Positions 16,928-24,714 of a stretch of 64,000 nucleotides of DNA are shown here, piece by piece (within the stretch, counting starts at the first letter, position 1; each line of letters begins with the position of its first letter). The translations under genes and the position numbers were made by a program. The notes beneath the pieces are model-generated. The model was not told where the DNA came from. It did not search any database and worked only from the letters and a program-made list of their open reading frames with translations. The stretch spans positions 62,001-126,000 of the forward strand of contig JBMNFI010000002.1 of the NCBI GenBank assembly GCA_050949225.1. The letters are read 5' to 3'. The DNA is from JBMNFI01 sp050949225 (GTDB lineage Bacteria; Bacillota; Dehalobacteriia; UBA4068).

Positions 16928-19075
16928 TTAGCCAGATCCGGAATTTGGTTCCGGCTCCGGGTCCGGTTCTGGTTCCGGCTCCGGGTCCGGTTCTGGTTCT
17001 GGTTCCGGGTCCGGTTCTGGGTCTGGTTCCGGATCCGGTTTGGGATCCGGTTTGGGATCTGGTTTAGGTTCAGGTGTTGGATCAGGTGTTGGATCAGGCT
17101 CCGGTTCCGGCTCTTCTTCCTGCACTATCGTTTTATCCACATTTTTGACCGGTTTGTAGGTAGAGCCATCCGGTCTTTCAAACATTTTAACAGGGATACC
17201 TTCTAAGGCTGTAGTGAAAATGGCCTTTAATAGCAAGGCGGGATATTTACCGCCATAAACCTGTCGTAAATATTGAGGAGTGCCGTTGCTGTCAAGATCC
17301 TTATCATAGCCCATCCATACTACACCAACCAATTCAGGGGTATAAGCGGCAAACCAGGCATCCTTATTTCCCGTATAAATATTTTTGAAAGCTTCAGAGT
17401 TAGGCAGCTGTGTTGTACCTGTTTTAGATGCGACAGGTCGATTCATTCTGGCATTTGTACCTGTACCGGACTGTGTCACTGTTTGCAACATATCAGTCAT
17501 TAAATAGGCGTTTTCTTCCGAATAAACACGTTGGGTCTTTTGTTTAGCCGTATAAAGAACTTTTCCGCTGGAATCTTCAATTTTGGTTACAGCAATGGGT
17601 TCTATATAAACACCTTTATTGGCAAAAGTAGCATAAGCAGCAGCTATCTGTAAGGGAGAAACACCGGTGGTTAGACCACCTAGAGCCATTGAGAGACCGG
17701 TATCCATGTTTTGTGACATATCAATACCATTTTTTTCTATATAAGGAATGGCATAGTCAACACCGATCTTTTGTAAAAATTTTACCGCTGCAACGTTGAC
17801 GGAATACTGGATGGCTGTACGCATAGTAATTGAACCACGATAGTTGCCATCATAGTTTTTCGGTGTGTAATTCGAACCAAAGGTCGTCAATGTATCATTG
17901 ACACGACTGTCCGGTGAATAGCCGGCCTCTAAGGCCGGACCATATACTGCAATCGGCTTAAAAACAGAGCCTGGTTGTCTCACCAGGTCAGTAGCCCTGC
18001 TAAGTCCTCTTTTTGCGGAATAGTCTCGCCCGCCGATCAAACCTTGTATTTGTCCATTGCTGTGATCAATAATTACAGCGGCGCTTTCCACTATATTGGC
18101 GGTATTGCTGGAGGGGAAGTTGGCGCTGTTACTATAAAGATTTTCCATTTTTGATTGGGTTTTTTCATCCAAAGTGGTGTAAATACGCAGACCACCCGTA
18201 TAAACGTTATCCTGCGACATGCCAAGAGACTCTAAAATTTTCTCTGTTTCGCTAATTACATAGTCCGTAAACCAGGGATGCTCGTATTTAAGTGTTTCTT
18301 GCAGCTCACCGGTGATGTTCATAGTAGTGTTTTTAGCGGCGGCCACTTCTGCTTCATAAGAAGCATCGTATTTAACCAAATCATCTAAAACATTATCCCT
18401 GTTGATAAGAGCCTTTTCAGGTTTATTAATCGGTGAAAACTTGGTGGGATTTGGAGTTAGACCTACTAAGACAGCAGCTTCATCTAAAGTTAAGTCTTTG
18501 GCAGATTTAGCAAAATATTTTTGACTGGCCGTTTCCACGCCGTAGCAGCCATGGCCCAGATATATCACATTAAGATACATTTCAAGAATTTCGTCTTTGC
18601 TATATTCTCTTTCCAGTTGTAAGGCCACAAAAGTTTCTTTAATTTTTCTGGTGAAATTTTTTCTTTGATCTTTTAAAACACAGTTGCGAGCCACTTGCAT
18701 GGTAATGGTACTGGCCCCTTGGGAAAGTCCGCCGGATGCAATATTGGCCTTTATCGATCCCAGGACACGAATGAAGTCAACGCCTTTATGTTTATAAAAA
18801 CGGGAGTCCTCAGATGCCACATAACAATCCTTTAAGTAAGGAGATATTTCATCCATCGTTACATAGACACGGTTTTCTACACCGTGTAAGGATTGATATT
18901 GCTTGCCGTCATTATCATAAAGAATAGTGGTTTCCTTGCTCTGTAAAGTTCCTTCATTCCATTGCAGGGCTTCTTTTAATTGAATACCCGCAAAGGCAAG
19001 ACCTACCACCGAAAATAGTGCTACAACTATCAACACAATTGATAGAAATTTAAGCCAGCCGGGAAATCTTTTCAT
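16928..19075 (-). CDS. class A penicillin-binding protein (PBP1A-type transglycosylase/transpeptidase)
   Basis: A 715-residue bifunctional peptidoglycan synthase: N-terminal membrane helix, GT51 transglycosylase domain (EDSRFYKHKGVDFIR, QGASTITMQVARN), transpeptidase domain with SxxK (GSVFKPIAV), SVN (QYSVNVAAV) and KTGTTQ motifs, then an unusual tail of some 27 Glu/Asp/Lys/Thr-Pro dipeptides ending in NSGSG. It polymerises and cross-links glycan strands outside the membrane. The ATG at 19075 follows GGAGGTG; a GTG three codons earlier overlaps that site. The acidic Pro-rich tail is probably extended and wall-spanning. Confidence 0.95.
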   Translation of the reverse strand: MKRFPGWLKFLSIVLIVVALFSVVGLAFAGIQLKEALQWNEGTLQSKETTILYDNDGKQYQSLHGVENRVYVTMDEISPYLKDCYVASEDSRFYKHKGVDFIRVLGSIKANIASGGLSQGASTITMQVARNCVLKDQRKNFTRKIKETFVALQLEREYSKDEILEMYLNVIYLGHGCYGVETASQKYFAKSAKDLTLDEAAVLVGLTPNPTKFSPINKPEKALINRDNVLDDLVKYDASYEAEVAAAKNTTMNITGELQETLKYEHPWFTDYVISETEKILESLGMSQDNVYTGGLRIYTTLDEKTQSKMENLYSNSANFPSSNTANIVESAAVIIDHSNGQIQGLIGGRDYSAKRGLSRATDLVRQPGSVFKPIAVYGPALEAGYSPDSRVNDTLTTFGSNYTPKNYDGNYRGSITMRTAIQYSVNVAAVKFLQKIGVDYAIPYIEKNGIDMSQNMDTGLSMALGGLTTGVSPLQIAAAYATFANKGVYIEPIAVTKIEDSSGKVLYTAKQKTQRVYSEENAYLMTDMLQTVTQSGTGTNARMNRPVASKTGTTQLPNSEAFKNIYTGNKDAWFAAYTPELVGVVWMGYDKDLDSNGTPQYLRQVYGGKYPALLLKAIFTTALEGIPVKMFERPDGSTYKPVKNVDKTIVQEEEPEPEPDPTPDPTPEPKPDPKPDPKPDPEPDPEPDPEPEPEPDPEPEPEPDPEPEPNSGSG
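16938..17110. repeat. tandem GGTTCC/GGGTCC-type hexamer repeats encoding the PBP Pro-rich tail
   Basis: Degenerate 6-base units (GGTTCC, GGCTCC, GGGTCC, GGTTCT, GGATCC) repeat across about 170 bp and encode alternating Glu-Pro, Asp-Pro, Lys-Pro and Thr-Pro pairs. The unit length keeps the frame, so copy number can vary by slippage without truncating the protein. Confidence 0.85.
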
Positions 19076-19167
19076 CCTATACACCTCCCTAAGGGGTAAA
19101 GATTTATTTTCTAGTCCTATTGACTATAAAAGATCATATTTTGTTGCATTTTAAGGATTAAATATTT

Positions 19168-19809
19168 TTAGTTTTCCAGTTTTTGTCGAATGTTCTCTAA
19201 AACAGCAACTTCCTCCGCGGGCAGGGGTTGTGCTTGTCCAAGTAAATGTTTACTTAATATGATAATTTTAGCATAATGCTCCAATGTTTCTAATCTAAAA
19301 AAGGCCTGCTTTAAGCTTTCCCCCCAGCTGACGGCACCATGGTTAGCTAATAAAAGGGCTCGTCGATTTTGGGCATATTCGGCTACTCCCTCAGCTAACT
19401 CTAAGCTGCCCGGAGTGGCATAAGGTACTACAGGAACCGTACCCAGGTTGATTACTGCTTCCGGCATATAAGGGATCTCCAAAGGAATGTTGGCCACGGC
19501 AAAGGCAGAGGCATGCGCCGGATGTGCATGTGTGACCGCCTTAATTTTATCACTGGTCCGATAGAGGCTAAGATGCATTTTTAGTTCGGATGAGGGTTCT
19601 AGGTTTCCCTGCAGCAGATTTCCATCTATGTCCAGTTTAATTAACATCTCATCAGTCATACTTCCCTTGGAAACACCGGTGGGGGTCGCCCAAATCGTCC
19701 CATCCGGCAAACGGCAGCTGATATTGCCGTCATTGGCTGCCACCATGCCTAACTGATACATTTTTTGCCCAATTTCAATAATTTGCTTTTGAGCCTGTTG
19801 ATCATTCAT
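19168..19809 (-). CDS. class II aldolase/adducin family protein, probably for methylthioribulose- or deoxyribulose-1-phosphate
   Basis: A 213-residue class II aldolase-family protein. Residues GNISCRLPDGT, the zinc ligands in THAHPAHASAFA and NHGAVSWG, and a central acidic region match fuculose-phosphate aldolase relatives. It starts 13 bp after mtnA with AAGGAGC upstream. Beside mtnA, two roles are plausible: MtnB-type dehydratase of the methionine salvage cycle, or the aldolase of the DHAP shunt that splits methylthioribulose-1-phosphate into dihydroxyacetone phosphate and an aldehyde. With no other mtn genes in view, the shunt seems more likely. This is inferred. Confidence 0.8.
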   Translation of the reverse strand: MNDQQAQKQIIEIGQKMYQLGMVAANDGNISCRLPDGTIWATPTGVSKGSMTDEMLIKLDIDGNLLQGNLEPSSELKMHLSLYRTSDKIKAVTHAHPAHASAFAVANIPLEIPYMPEAVINLGTVPVVPYATPGSLELAEGVAEYAQNRRALLLANHGAVSWGESLKQAFFRLETLEHYAKIIILSKHLLGQAQPLPAEEVAVLENIRQKLEN

Positions 19810-19822
19810 TGATATGCTCCTT

Positions 19823-20896
19823 TTATTTGTTAATCAAGCTAGAGAGGTTTTCTTTGTAAGGGGCTCTTATTAACCCCTTTTCTGTAATAAGTGCGGAAAT
19901 CAACTTGTGTTCAGTAACGTCAAAGGCAGGATTATAGACCTTAGCTTTTTTAGTTACCAGCGGTTTTTCATACCACATAGAAGTAATTTCCTGTTGGGAC
20001 CGTTGTTCAATTTCAATATCTGCACCGGTATCGGTGTTGAGATCAATCGTTGAAGTCGGTGCGCAAACGTAAAAAGGAATATTATAATATTTAGCTAAAA
20101 TGGCTACCCCCAAGGTACCGATTTTGTTTGCCACATCACCATTGGCCGCCACGCGGTCACAACCGACCATAACTGCCTGTATCCAGCCCTTTTGCATCAC
20201 CGCAGCAGCCATGTTGTCGCAGATTACCGTGGTGTTTATACCAGCCTTGGTCAACTCATAAGCAGTCAAGCGTGCTCCCTGTAAGAGGGGCCTGGTTTCG
20301 TCCGCAAAAACGCGGAAATTATATCCTCTTTCTTCTCCCAGATAAATAGGTGCCAGTGCTGTACCATAACAGATGGAAGCCAGCTGTCCGGCATTGCAGT
20401 GGGTTAAAATCCCCATATGAGGTTTTAATAAAGTTAGACCATGTTCGCCGATTTGTTGACAGACGGAGATATCCTCCTCACGCATTAAAAGAGCCTCAGC
20501 CAGAAGTTCATCTTTAATAGCTTGAATAGATAAGTCCTTTTTCTGTAAGGCAAGATTATAAAGGCGATCCAAGGCCCAAAATAAATTAACAGCGGTAGGT
20601 CGTGCTGAAGCCAGATAATCCCGAAGCACCTTTAGTTCTTTTATAAAGTCATCTGCAGTAACAGCAGTTATCTTTTGTGCTAAAACAGCTAAACCTAAAC
20701 CGGCCGCTATACCGATGGCCGGTGCTCCGCGTACTTGCAAAATATTGATGGCTTGCCATATTTCTTCTTTTTCGGTCAAACATAAAATTTTTTCTTCTTG
20801 AGGTAAAAGTGTTTGATCCAGAAGCAAAAGGGCATTATTTTTTGTATCGTAGTCAACAGCAGGGATAATTTGTGGAGAAAAACTTCGTTCATTCAT
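19823..20896 (-). CDS. mtnA: S-methyl-5-thioribose-1-phosphate isomerase
   Basis: MtnA isomerises methylthioribose-1-phosphate (or 5-deoxyribose-1-phosphate) to the ribulose form. The protein shows RGAPAIGIAAGLG, the catalytic-cysteine motif THCNAGQLA and the Asp motif DRVAANGDVANKIGT. From the ATG at 20896 it has 357 residues. The frame is open to a GTG at 20932, but that has no ribosome site; AAAGGAGC lies about 14 bases before the chosen ATG, which is long, so the start is not certain. It forms an operon with the downstream aldolase. Confidence 0.93.
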   Translation of the reverse strand: MNERSFSPQIIPAVDYDTKNNALLLLDQTLLPQEEKILCLTEKEEIWQAINILQVRGAPAIGIAAGLGLAVLAQKITAVTADDFIKELKVLRDYLASARPTAVNLFWALDRLYNLALQKKDLSIQAIKDELLAEALLMREEDISVCQQIGEHGLTLLKPHMGILTHCNAGQLASICYGTALAPIYLGEERGYNFRVFADETRPLLQGARLTAYELTKAGINTTVICDNMAAAVMQKGWIQAVMVGCDRVAANGDVANKIGTLGVAILAKYYNIPFYVCAPTSTIDLNTDTGADIEIEQRSQQEITSMWYEKPLVTKKAKVYNPAFDVTEHKLISALITEKGLIRAPYKENLSSLINK

Positions 20897-20967
20897 AATC
20901 TTAGCATATGCTCCTTTAAATGGTACTATCACTTATAGATATTATTTTAATAATAAAAAAATCCTTC

Positions 20968-21576
20968 TTATATAGTTTTTTTGTTAACGGCCAGAGGCAT
21001 TTGAATGAGATTGGCCCCTAAATCAGTAACATCATTAAGGCTGTGTGTAATAATGATCACCGTTTTGCCGATTGTTTCCTTTTTTACATATTGTAAGACG
21101 ATTTCGCGGGTTTTGCCGTCAAGCCCCTTGAAGGGTTCGTCCATAAAGATAACTTCCGCCGGAGGTATCAGAGCTCTTACTAAGGCTACACGTCTTTTCA
21201 TCCCGCCGCTGAGATTGCCTACCGGCTGTTTTAGACTTTCTTGTCCGATGCCAACAGTAGTTAAATGCTTGGCAATTTCCTTTTTATCAAGATTTTTAGG
21301 TTCGATGATATGGATATTATCAACAGCATTTAAGCGTTCACAAAGCCGATCTTCCTGAAAAACAACTGTAATTTTTTTATGCTCAAGTCCGGTGATTTGT
21401 CCACTGTCCGCCGGTAAAAGACCCAACATGATATTAAAAAGGGTGGTTTTTCCACAGCCGGAAGGACCCATTAGACAAGTAATTTCTCCCAGAGGGATCG
21501 TAGCGGAATAATCCTTTAAAACGACTTTTTCACCGAAAGATTTATTAATGTTGATGATCTCAATAGCTTTATCCAT
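20968..21576 (-). CDS. ABC transporter ATP-binding protein (NitT/TauT type)
   Basis: A 202-residue ATPase with Walker A GPSGCGKTT, Q-loop FQEDRL, signature LSGGMKRRVALVRAL, Walker B VIFMDEPFKGLD and the H-loop ITHS. It energises the permease encoded immediately upstream; the two genes overlap by one base. Shortness and sequence place it with nitrate/sulfonate/taurine-type importers. The substrate is not evident. Confidence 0.9.
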   Translation of the reverse strand: MDKAIEIININKSFGEKVVLKDYSATIPLGEITCLMGPSGCGKTTLFNIMLGLLPADSGQITGLEHKKITVVFQEDRLCERLNAVDNIHIIEPKNLDKKEIAKHLTTVGIGQESLKQPVGNLSGGMKRRVALVRALIPPAEVIFMDEPFKGLDGKTREIVLQYVKKETIGKTVIIITHSLNDVTDLGANLIQMPLAVNKKTI

Positions 21577-22409
21577 CAGCTATCGCTCCCTCCTGTTGAA
21601 GATGTGGCAGTCGTTGATCCGGAGACCCCTTCTAATTTATTCTGTAATTTTTGTAATAATTTAAGAAAAACTTTTTCAAAGAGAATGCTGATGCAAATAA
21701 TCACAGCAGTCCAGGCAAATAGCTCTCCGGTGTTAAGATAAATTTTTGCTTGATAAAGTTTTTCACCGATGGAGCCTGTGGGCAGGCCGATGACTTCAGC
21801 GGCAATGCCTGATTTCCAGCAAATTCCCAATGATACGGAGCAGGCGGAAACAAAAAAGGGCATCACATCAGGTAGATAGATATGTAAGATGCGTTTGCTC
21901 ATGCCCATCTGAAAGACTTGTGCCATTTCCAGCATTTTGGGGTCGGTGTTGAGAATACCCGAGAGAGTGTTAATATAGATGATGGGAAAAACCATCATAA
22001 AAGAAATAAAAACTGATAAATTGGTGGAGCTGATCCAAATTAGCGCTAGAATAATAAAAGAGGCTACGGGTGTGGATTTAATAATGCTGGTTAGTGGGTT
22101 TAATAACACTCTAAACCAGATGATTTGTGAGGAAATGACAGCCATTCCAATGCCGAGTATCATGGCTAAAAAAAAGCCTAAAACGATGCGTGAAAAAGAA
22201 AAGGCAATCGTTTGCCAAAAATCAAATTGCTGTGCCAAATGAACCAGCGTTACTAAAACTTTCCAAGGTGAGACTAGGAAAATTTCTTCACCTATTACCA
22301 TGCTGGCAATTTGCCAAACTGCAAGCCAAAAAACGGCGGCAAAAAGCAAGCGCCACCGTTTTTTAACCTTGGAAGCCTTATGGTTATTTGATGTAGAAGA
22401 AGTTGTCAT
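21576..22409 (-). CDS. ABC transporter permease (NitT/TauT type)
   Basis: A 277-residue inner-membrane permease with about six hydrophobic segments. The cytoplasmic EAA-type loop (MLEMAQVFQMGMSKRILHIYLPDVMPFF) contacts the ATPase. The N- and C-termini are Ser/Thr-rich. Its start overlaps the end of the binding-protein gene by 26 bp, a sign of translational coupling. Confidence 0.9.
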   Translation of the reverse strand: MTTSSTSNNHKASKVKKRWRLLFAAVFWLAVWQIASMVIGEEIFLVSPWKVLVTLVHLAQQFDFWQTIAFSFSRIVLGFFLAMILGIGMAVISSQIIWFRVLLNPLTSIIKSTPVASFIILALIWISSTNLSVFISFMMVFPIIYINTLSGILNTDPKMLEMAQVFQMGMSKRILHIYLPDVMPFFVSACSVSLGICWKSGIAAEVIGLPTGSIGEKLYQAKIYLNTGELFAWTAVIICISILFEKVFLKLLQKLQNKLEGVSGSTTATSSTGGSDS

Positions 22410-23379
22410 CGGGCAAGGTTCCTCCTACAGCCTGTGGATCTTGGCCATGCAGAGCCTTTAGATAGCCGCCAACTTTGTCTGCCATTTCTTGACCGGTCAG
22501 GAAGGTAATATTGCTGTTAGGAATAGCCTTTTCAGCGATATCCTTGGCCACAATGCCATATTGATCGATCCAAACGGCAGATTCTGCTGGATTGGCATTA
22601 ACAAATTCTGTGGAGGCTTGATATTCTTTTAAGAAAGCTTCAAAAGCCTCAGGGTTGTTTTCTAAAAAATCGTTTCTGACAATCAGTACACCTGTTACTA
22701 AAGAGCTATCATCTTGGGCAACTTTATCCCATTCTTCTGTAAAGCTTAGCGCTATACGAACATCAGGATTTTTTGTGGTTACAGTGGTGACATATGGTTC
22801 CGGCAGCACAGCAATAATTTCTTTATCTTCGTTTAAAAGTGCTGCAAGTTCAGTAGATTCCGATTTAAATTCAATTTTTACATCCTTTTGAGGATCAAGA
22901 TCATTAGCCTCAAGCAGGTAGTTTAAAACGTATTCCGGCGTTGTCCCTTTACCGGTGGAATAAACAGTTTTATCTTTTAAATCTGTCAGGGCACTAATGT
23001 TTTGTCCATTTTCCAATATATAAAGGACACCTAAAGTATTTATTGCAGCTACCTTGATGTTTCCTTCGGTTTTATTGTATAAAACCGAAGAGAGATTACA
23101 GGGGACGGCCGCAGCATCAATTTCCCCTGAGACAATCTGTGTTACTATTTCATCGGCAGTTCCTTTGATTTGAAAGTCATAATCATTAGCAGTGGTGCCT
23201 TCCTCATTATCGGCCATCAATTTAGCTAATCCCATGGAGGTCGGCCCTTTTAAAGAGGCTATTTTGATGGTGGTTTTTGCACCGTTTTGATCGACTTCTC
23301 CTGTCTTTTTATCAGCGCATGCTGCAAAAAGCCCTAAGCTAAGCATCATAACCATTAAAATAAGTAATATTTTTTTCAT
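22384..23379 (-). CDS. ABC transporter substrate-binding lipoprotein (NMT1/TauA-like)
   Basis: A 331-residue lipoprotein with signal peptide and lipobox (LGLFAACAD). The body has the periplasmic-binding-protein type II pattern of NMT1/SsuA/TauA proteins (TKIASLKGPTSMGLAKLM, GEIDAAAVP, YSTGKGTTPEYVLNYLL). It is the first gene of a reverse-strand operon with permease and ATPase. The ligand (thiamine precursor, sulfonate or other) cannot be told from sequence. A promoter lies at 23430-23458. Confidence 0.88.
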   Translation of the reverse strand: MKKILLILMVMMLSLGLFAACADKKTGEVDQNGAKTTIKIASLKGPTSMGLAKLMADNEEGTTANDYDFQIKGTADEIVTQIVSGEIDAAAVPCNLSSVLYNKTEGNIKVAAINTLGVLYILENGQNISALTDLKDKTVYSTGKGTTPEYVLNYLLEANDLDPQKDVKIEFKSESTELAALLNEDKEIIAVLPEPYVTTVTTKNPDVRIALSFTEEWDKVAQDDSSLVTGVLIVRNDFLENNPEAFEAFLKEYQASTEFVNANPAESAVWIDQYGIVAKDIAEKAIPNSNITFLTGQEMADKVGGYLKALHGQDPQAVGGTLPDDNFFYIK

Positions 23380-23429
23380 AATAAACCCTCCTAATTTAGT
23401 AATAGTTGTTAAATAAGCTTATACTATAT

Positions 23430-23458
23430 AGTTTAGCCTGTTTTCTACCGTTTTGCAA
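23430..23458 (-). promoter_or_regulatory. likely sigma-A promoter of the ABC transporter operon
   Basis: On the minus strand TTGCAA (23458-23453), a 17-base spacer and TAAACT (23435-23430) precede the binding-protein gene. It is divergent from the spoIIID promoter. Confidence 0.4.
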
Positions 23459-23499
23459 TCAAAACTTATAGATCCCTTGCTTACCCCCGCTCTTTTTTG

Positions 23500-23528
23500 T
23501 CATAAAAATAGCCCTTATGCCATATGAT
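23500..23528 (+). promoter_or_regulatory. sigma-E-type promoter of spoIIID
   Basis: TCATAAA (23500-23506), 14 bases, then CATATGAT (23521-23528), compared with the sigma-E consensus KMATATT-N14/15-CATACAAT. The predicted start near 23535 gives a short leader with a strong ribosome site (TTAGGAGGG) before the ATG at 23561. In B. subtilis spoIIID is transcribed by sigma-E in the mother cell. Found by eye. Confidence 0.6.
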
Positions 23529-23560
23529 TTTCCAGAAGGAGTTGTTTAGGAGGGTTTTTT

Positions 23561-23701
23561 ATGCAAGATTATATACAGAAAAGGGTTTTAGAGGTCAGCA
23601 ATTATATTATAGAAAGCTCAGCTACTGTTAGGCAGACGGCGGCTGTTTTTGGCGTTAGCAAATCTACTGTACATACAGCAGTCATAAAAGAGAACGCTTA
23701 A
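23561..23701 (+). pseudogene. spoIIID: spoIIID, 5' part (split gene; residues 1-38 genuine)
   Basis: SpoIIID is the small mother-cell DNA-binding regulator that reshapes sigma-E transcription and helps switch on sigK. This ORF encodes its N-terminal half: MQDYIQKRVLEVSNYI followed by the helix-turn-helix TVRQTAAVFGVSKSTVH. After His38 (23672-23674) the match stops and eight foreign residues lead to TAA at 23699. The missing C-terminal half lies at 28968-29111 in the same orientation. It has its own ribosome site and a sigma-E-like promoter, so it is a live gene interrupted by an insertion, not a decayed copy. Unless the insert is removed, the product lacks the conserved C-terminal region that the family needs for DNA binding. 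Confidence 0.93.
23672..23675 (+). other. left attachment site core (attL) of the spoIIID element
   Basis: CATA shared with the right junction at 28965-28968. It is centred in CTGTA-CA-TACAG, an inverted repeat around the dinucleotide CA, the kind of symmetry seen at serine recombinase crossover sites. Recombination here restores the SpoIIID frame. Confidence 0.8.
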
Positions 23702-23856
23702 GGATTTCTAAAAAAGATTAAATTATATGTAGGTATTTTCATAATATTTTGCTGAAATAATAAAAAAATTATACCCATAAGATGCCATCATACAGGCAAG
23801 TAATAGTTGTTTATTATGTAGCAATCAAAAAACTTTAAAATAAAGAAAAAAAAGTG

Positions 23857-23885
23857 TTGACAATTGGGTTAGCCTGTGCTAACAT
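23857..23885 (+). promoter_or_regulatory. sigma-A promoter of the feo operon
   Basis: A perfect TTGACA (23857-23862), 17 bases and TAACAT (23880-23885). The operator-like repeat at 23868-23883 covers the spacer and the first part of the -10, so a bound repressor would block polymerase. Confidence 0.75.
23868..23883 (+). promoter_or_regulatory. DtxR/IdeR-like iron operator 1
   Basis: GTTAGC-CTGT-GCTAAC, perfect 6-bp arms overlapping the feo promoter. Half-sites resemble the DtxR/IdeR consensus (TTAGGTTAGGCTAACCTAA). The same arms recur at 23894-23909 and 24665-24680. Confidence 0.65.
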
Positions 23886-23893
23886 TTGCTTAG

Positions 23894-23909
23894 GTTAGGG
23901 GAAGCTAAC
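23894..23909 (+). promoter_or_regulatory. DtxR/IdeR-like iron operator 2
   Basis: GTTAGG-GGAA-GCTAAC, 5 of 6 arm positions paired, preceded by TTAG so that the left half reads TTAGGTTAG as in DtxR operators. It lies just downstream of the predicted feo transcription start. Confidence 0.6.
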
Positions 23910-24098
23910 TAGAACTTTTTGAAGATAAAGGTTTATCCAACTTAGCTAAAAAGGTTGTGAAAGACGGCAATGATTCAAGAAGTTACAATTTCTTTTGGAA
24001 CAGCAGAGACTGCTAAAAAAGAAGAAGTTTTTAAGCAAAAAGATAATCTATCTTGCGAGGTTATTCGCATACATAATAACAGTAGGGGAGGAAATATC

Positions 24099-24308
24099 AT
24101 GCCTTTAACAATGGCCAGAGTTGGCGAAATTAATTCTATAAAAAAAGTAGGCGGTAGAGGTGATACCAAAAGATTTTTAGAGAGTCTTGGTTTTACCGTT
24201 GGCGGTGAGGTTTCTGTAATATCGGAAAACATTTGTGGGGTAATCGTCAATGTAAAGGAATCCCGCATTGCTATTAGTCGAGAAATGGCTAATAAAATAA
24301 TGGTTTAG
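24099..24308 (+). CDS. feoA: FeoA family ferrous iron transport protein (first copy)
   Basis: A 69-residue SH3-like FeoA protein (ARVGEINSIKKVGGRGDTKRFLESLGFTVGGEVSVI). FeoA is a small cytoplasmic partner of the FeoB iron transporter. The ATG at 24099 follows GGGGAGG; the frame is open upstream to 23970 but that part has no family similarity. A second feoA starts 11 bp later. Tandem feoA genes before feoB are common in Clostridia. It lies inside the spoIIID element. Confidence 0.88.
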   Translation: MPLTMARVGEINSIKKVGGRGDTKRFLESLGFTVGGEVSVISENICGVIVNVKESRIAISREMANKIMV

Positions 24309-24319
24309 GAGAATTTGAA

Positions 24320-24544
24320 ATGACGACTACACTTAAAGACATTGTCTGCGGCCAGACTGTTCATGTGGTAAAGTTGACTGGTGATGGAGCTGTTAAGCGG
24401 CGCATAATGGATATGGGAATTACCAAAGGAACGGAAATTTATGTGCGAAAGGTCGCTCCTTTGGGTGATCCGGTAGAAGTGACTGTACGCGGTTATGCGT
24501 TATCAATTCGCAAAGACGATGCGGCAATGATTCAGGTTCAATAG
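24320..24544 (+). CDS. feoA: FeoA family ferrous iron transport protein (second copy)
   Basis: A 74-residue FeoA protein with the classical pattern: CGQTVHVVKLTGDGAVKRRIMDMGITKGTEI, then VAPLGDPVEVTVRGYALSIRKDDA. It is closer to the family consensus than the first copy. Ribosome site AGGAG. A terminator-like hairpin and a third operator separate it from feoB, so feoB may be partly regulated on its own. Confidence 0.95.
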   Translation: MTTTLKDIVCGQTVHVVKLTGDGAVKRRIMDMGITKGTEIYVRKVAPLGDPVEVTVRGYALSIRKDDAAMIQVQ

Positions 24545-24625
24545 TGCAACGATTCAATGGCAAGACATCAAAGGTAAGGCATCAAAAATAAAGCATTTGA
24601 CGAGGCACAATATCTACTGTGAATT

Positions 24626-24651
24626 AGCAGAGAAAAACTTTCTCTGCTTTT
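24626..24651 (+). terminator. terminator or attenuator between feoA and feoB
   Basis: AGCAGAGAAA-AAC-TTTCTCTGCT, a perfect 10-bp stem followed by TTTT, in the 170-bp gap before feoB. It could reduce read-through from the feoA genes. Confidence 0.6.
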
Positions 24652-24664
24652 AAAACCACCAGGG

Positions 24665-24680
24665 GTTAGCCGCAGCTAAC
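24665..24680 (+). promoter_or_regulatory. DtxR/IdeR-like iron operator 3, upstream of feoB
   Basis: GTTAGC-CGCA-GCTAAC with perfect 6-bp arms, the same arms as at 23868, 35 bp before the feoB start. No clear -35/-10 pair was identified around it. Confidence 0.6.
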
Positions 24681-24714
24681 TAAAAAATAATTATTATTTG
24701 AGGAGAACAAAAGA

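Larger units (their letters stand above)
23702..24098 (+). other. regulatory region at the left end of the element
   Basis: No gene is called between the broken spoIIID end and feoA. The first 150 bp are AT-rich with no structure recognised; the rest holds the feo promoter and two operator-like repeats. The open frame of feoA extends back to 23970 but lacks a good start there. Confidence 0.6.

Noticed and set aside
16938..17110. CRISPR-like short repeats
   Set aside because: The repeats are contiguous hexamers without spacers and encode the in-frame Pro-rich tail of the penicillin-binding protein.
23682..23688. TCATAAA, shared with the right junction (28964-28970), as an alternative crossover
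   Set aside because: Joining there puts the spoIIID 3' part out of frame; only the CATA at 23672-23675 restores the protein.
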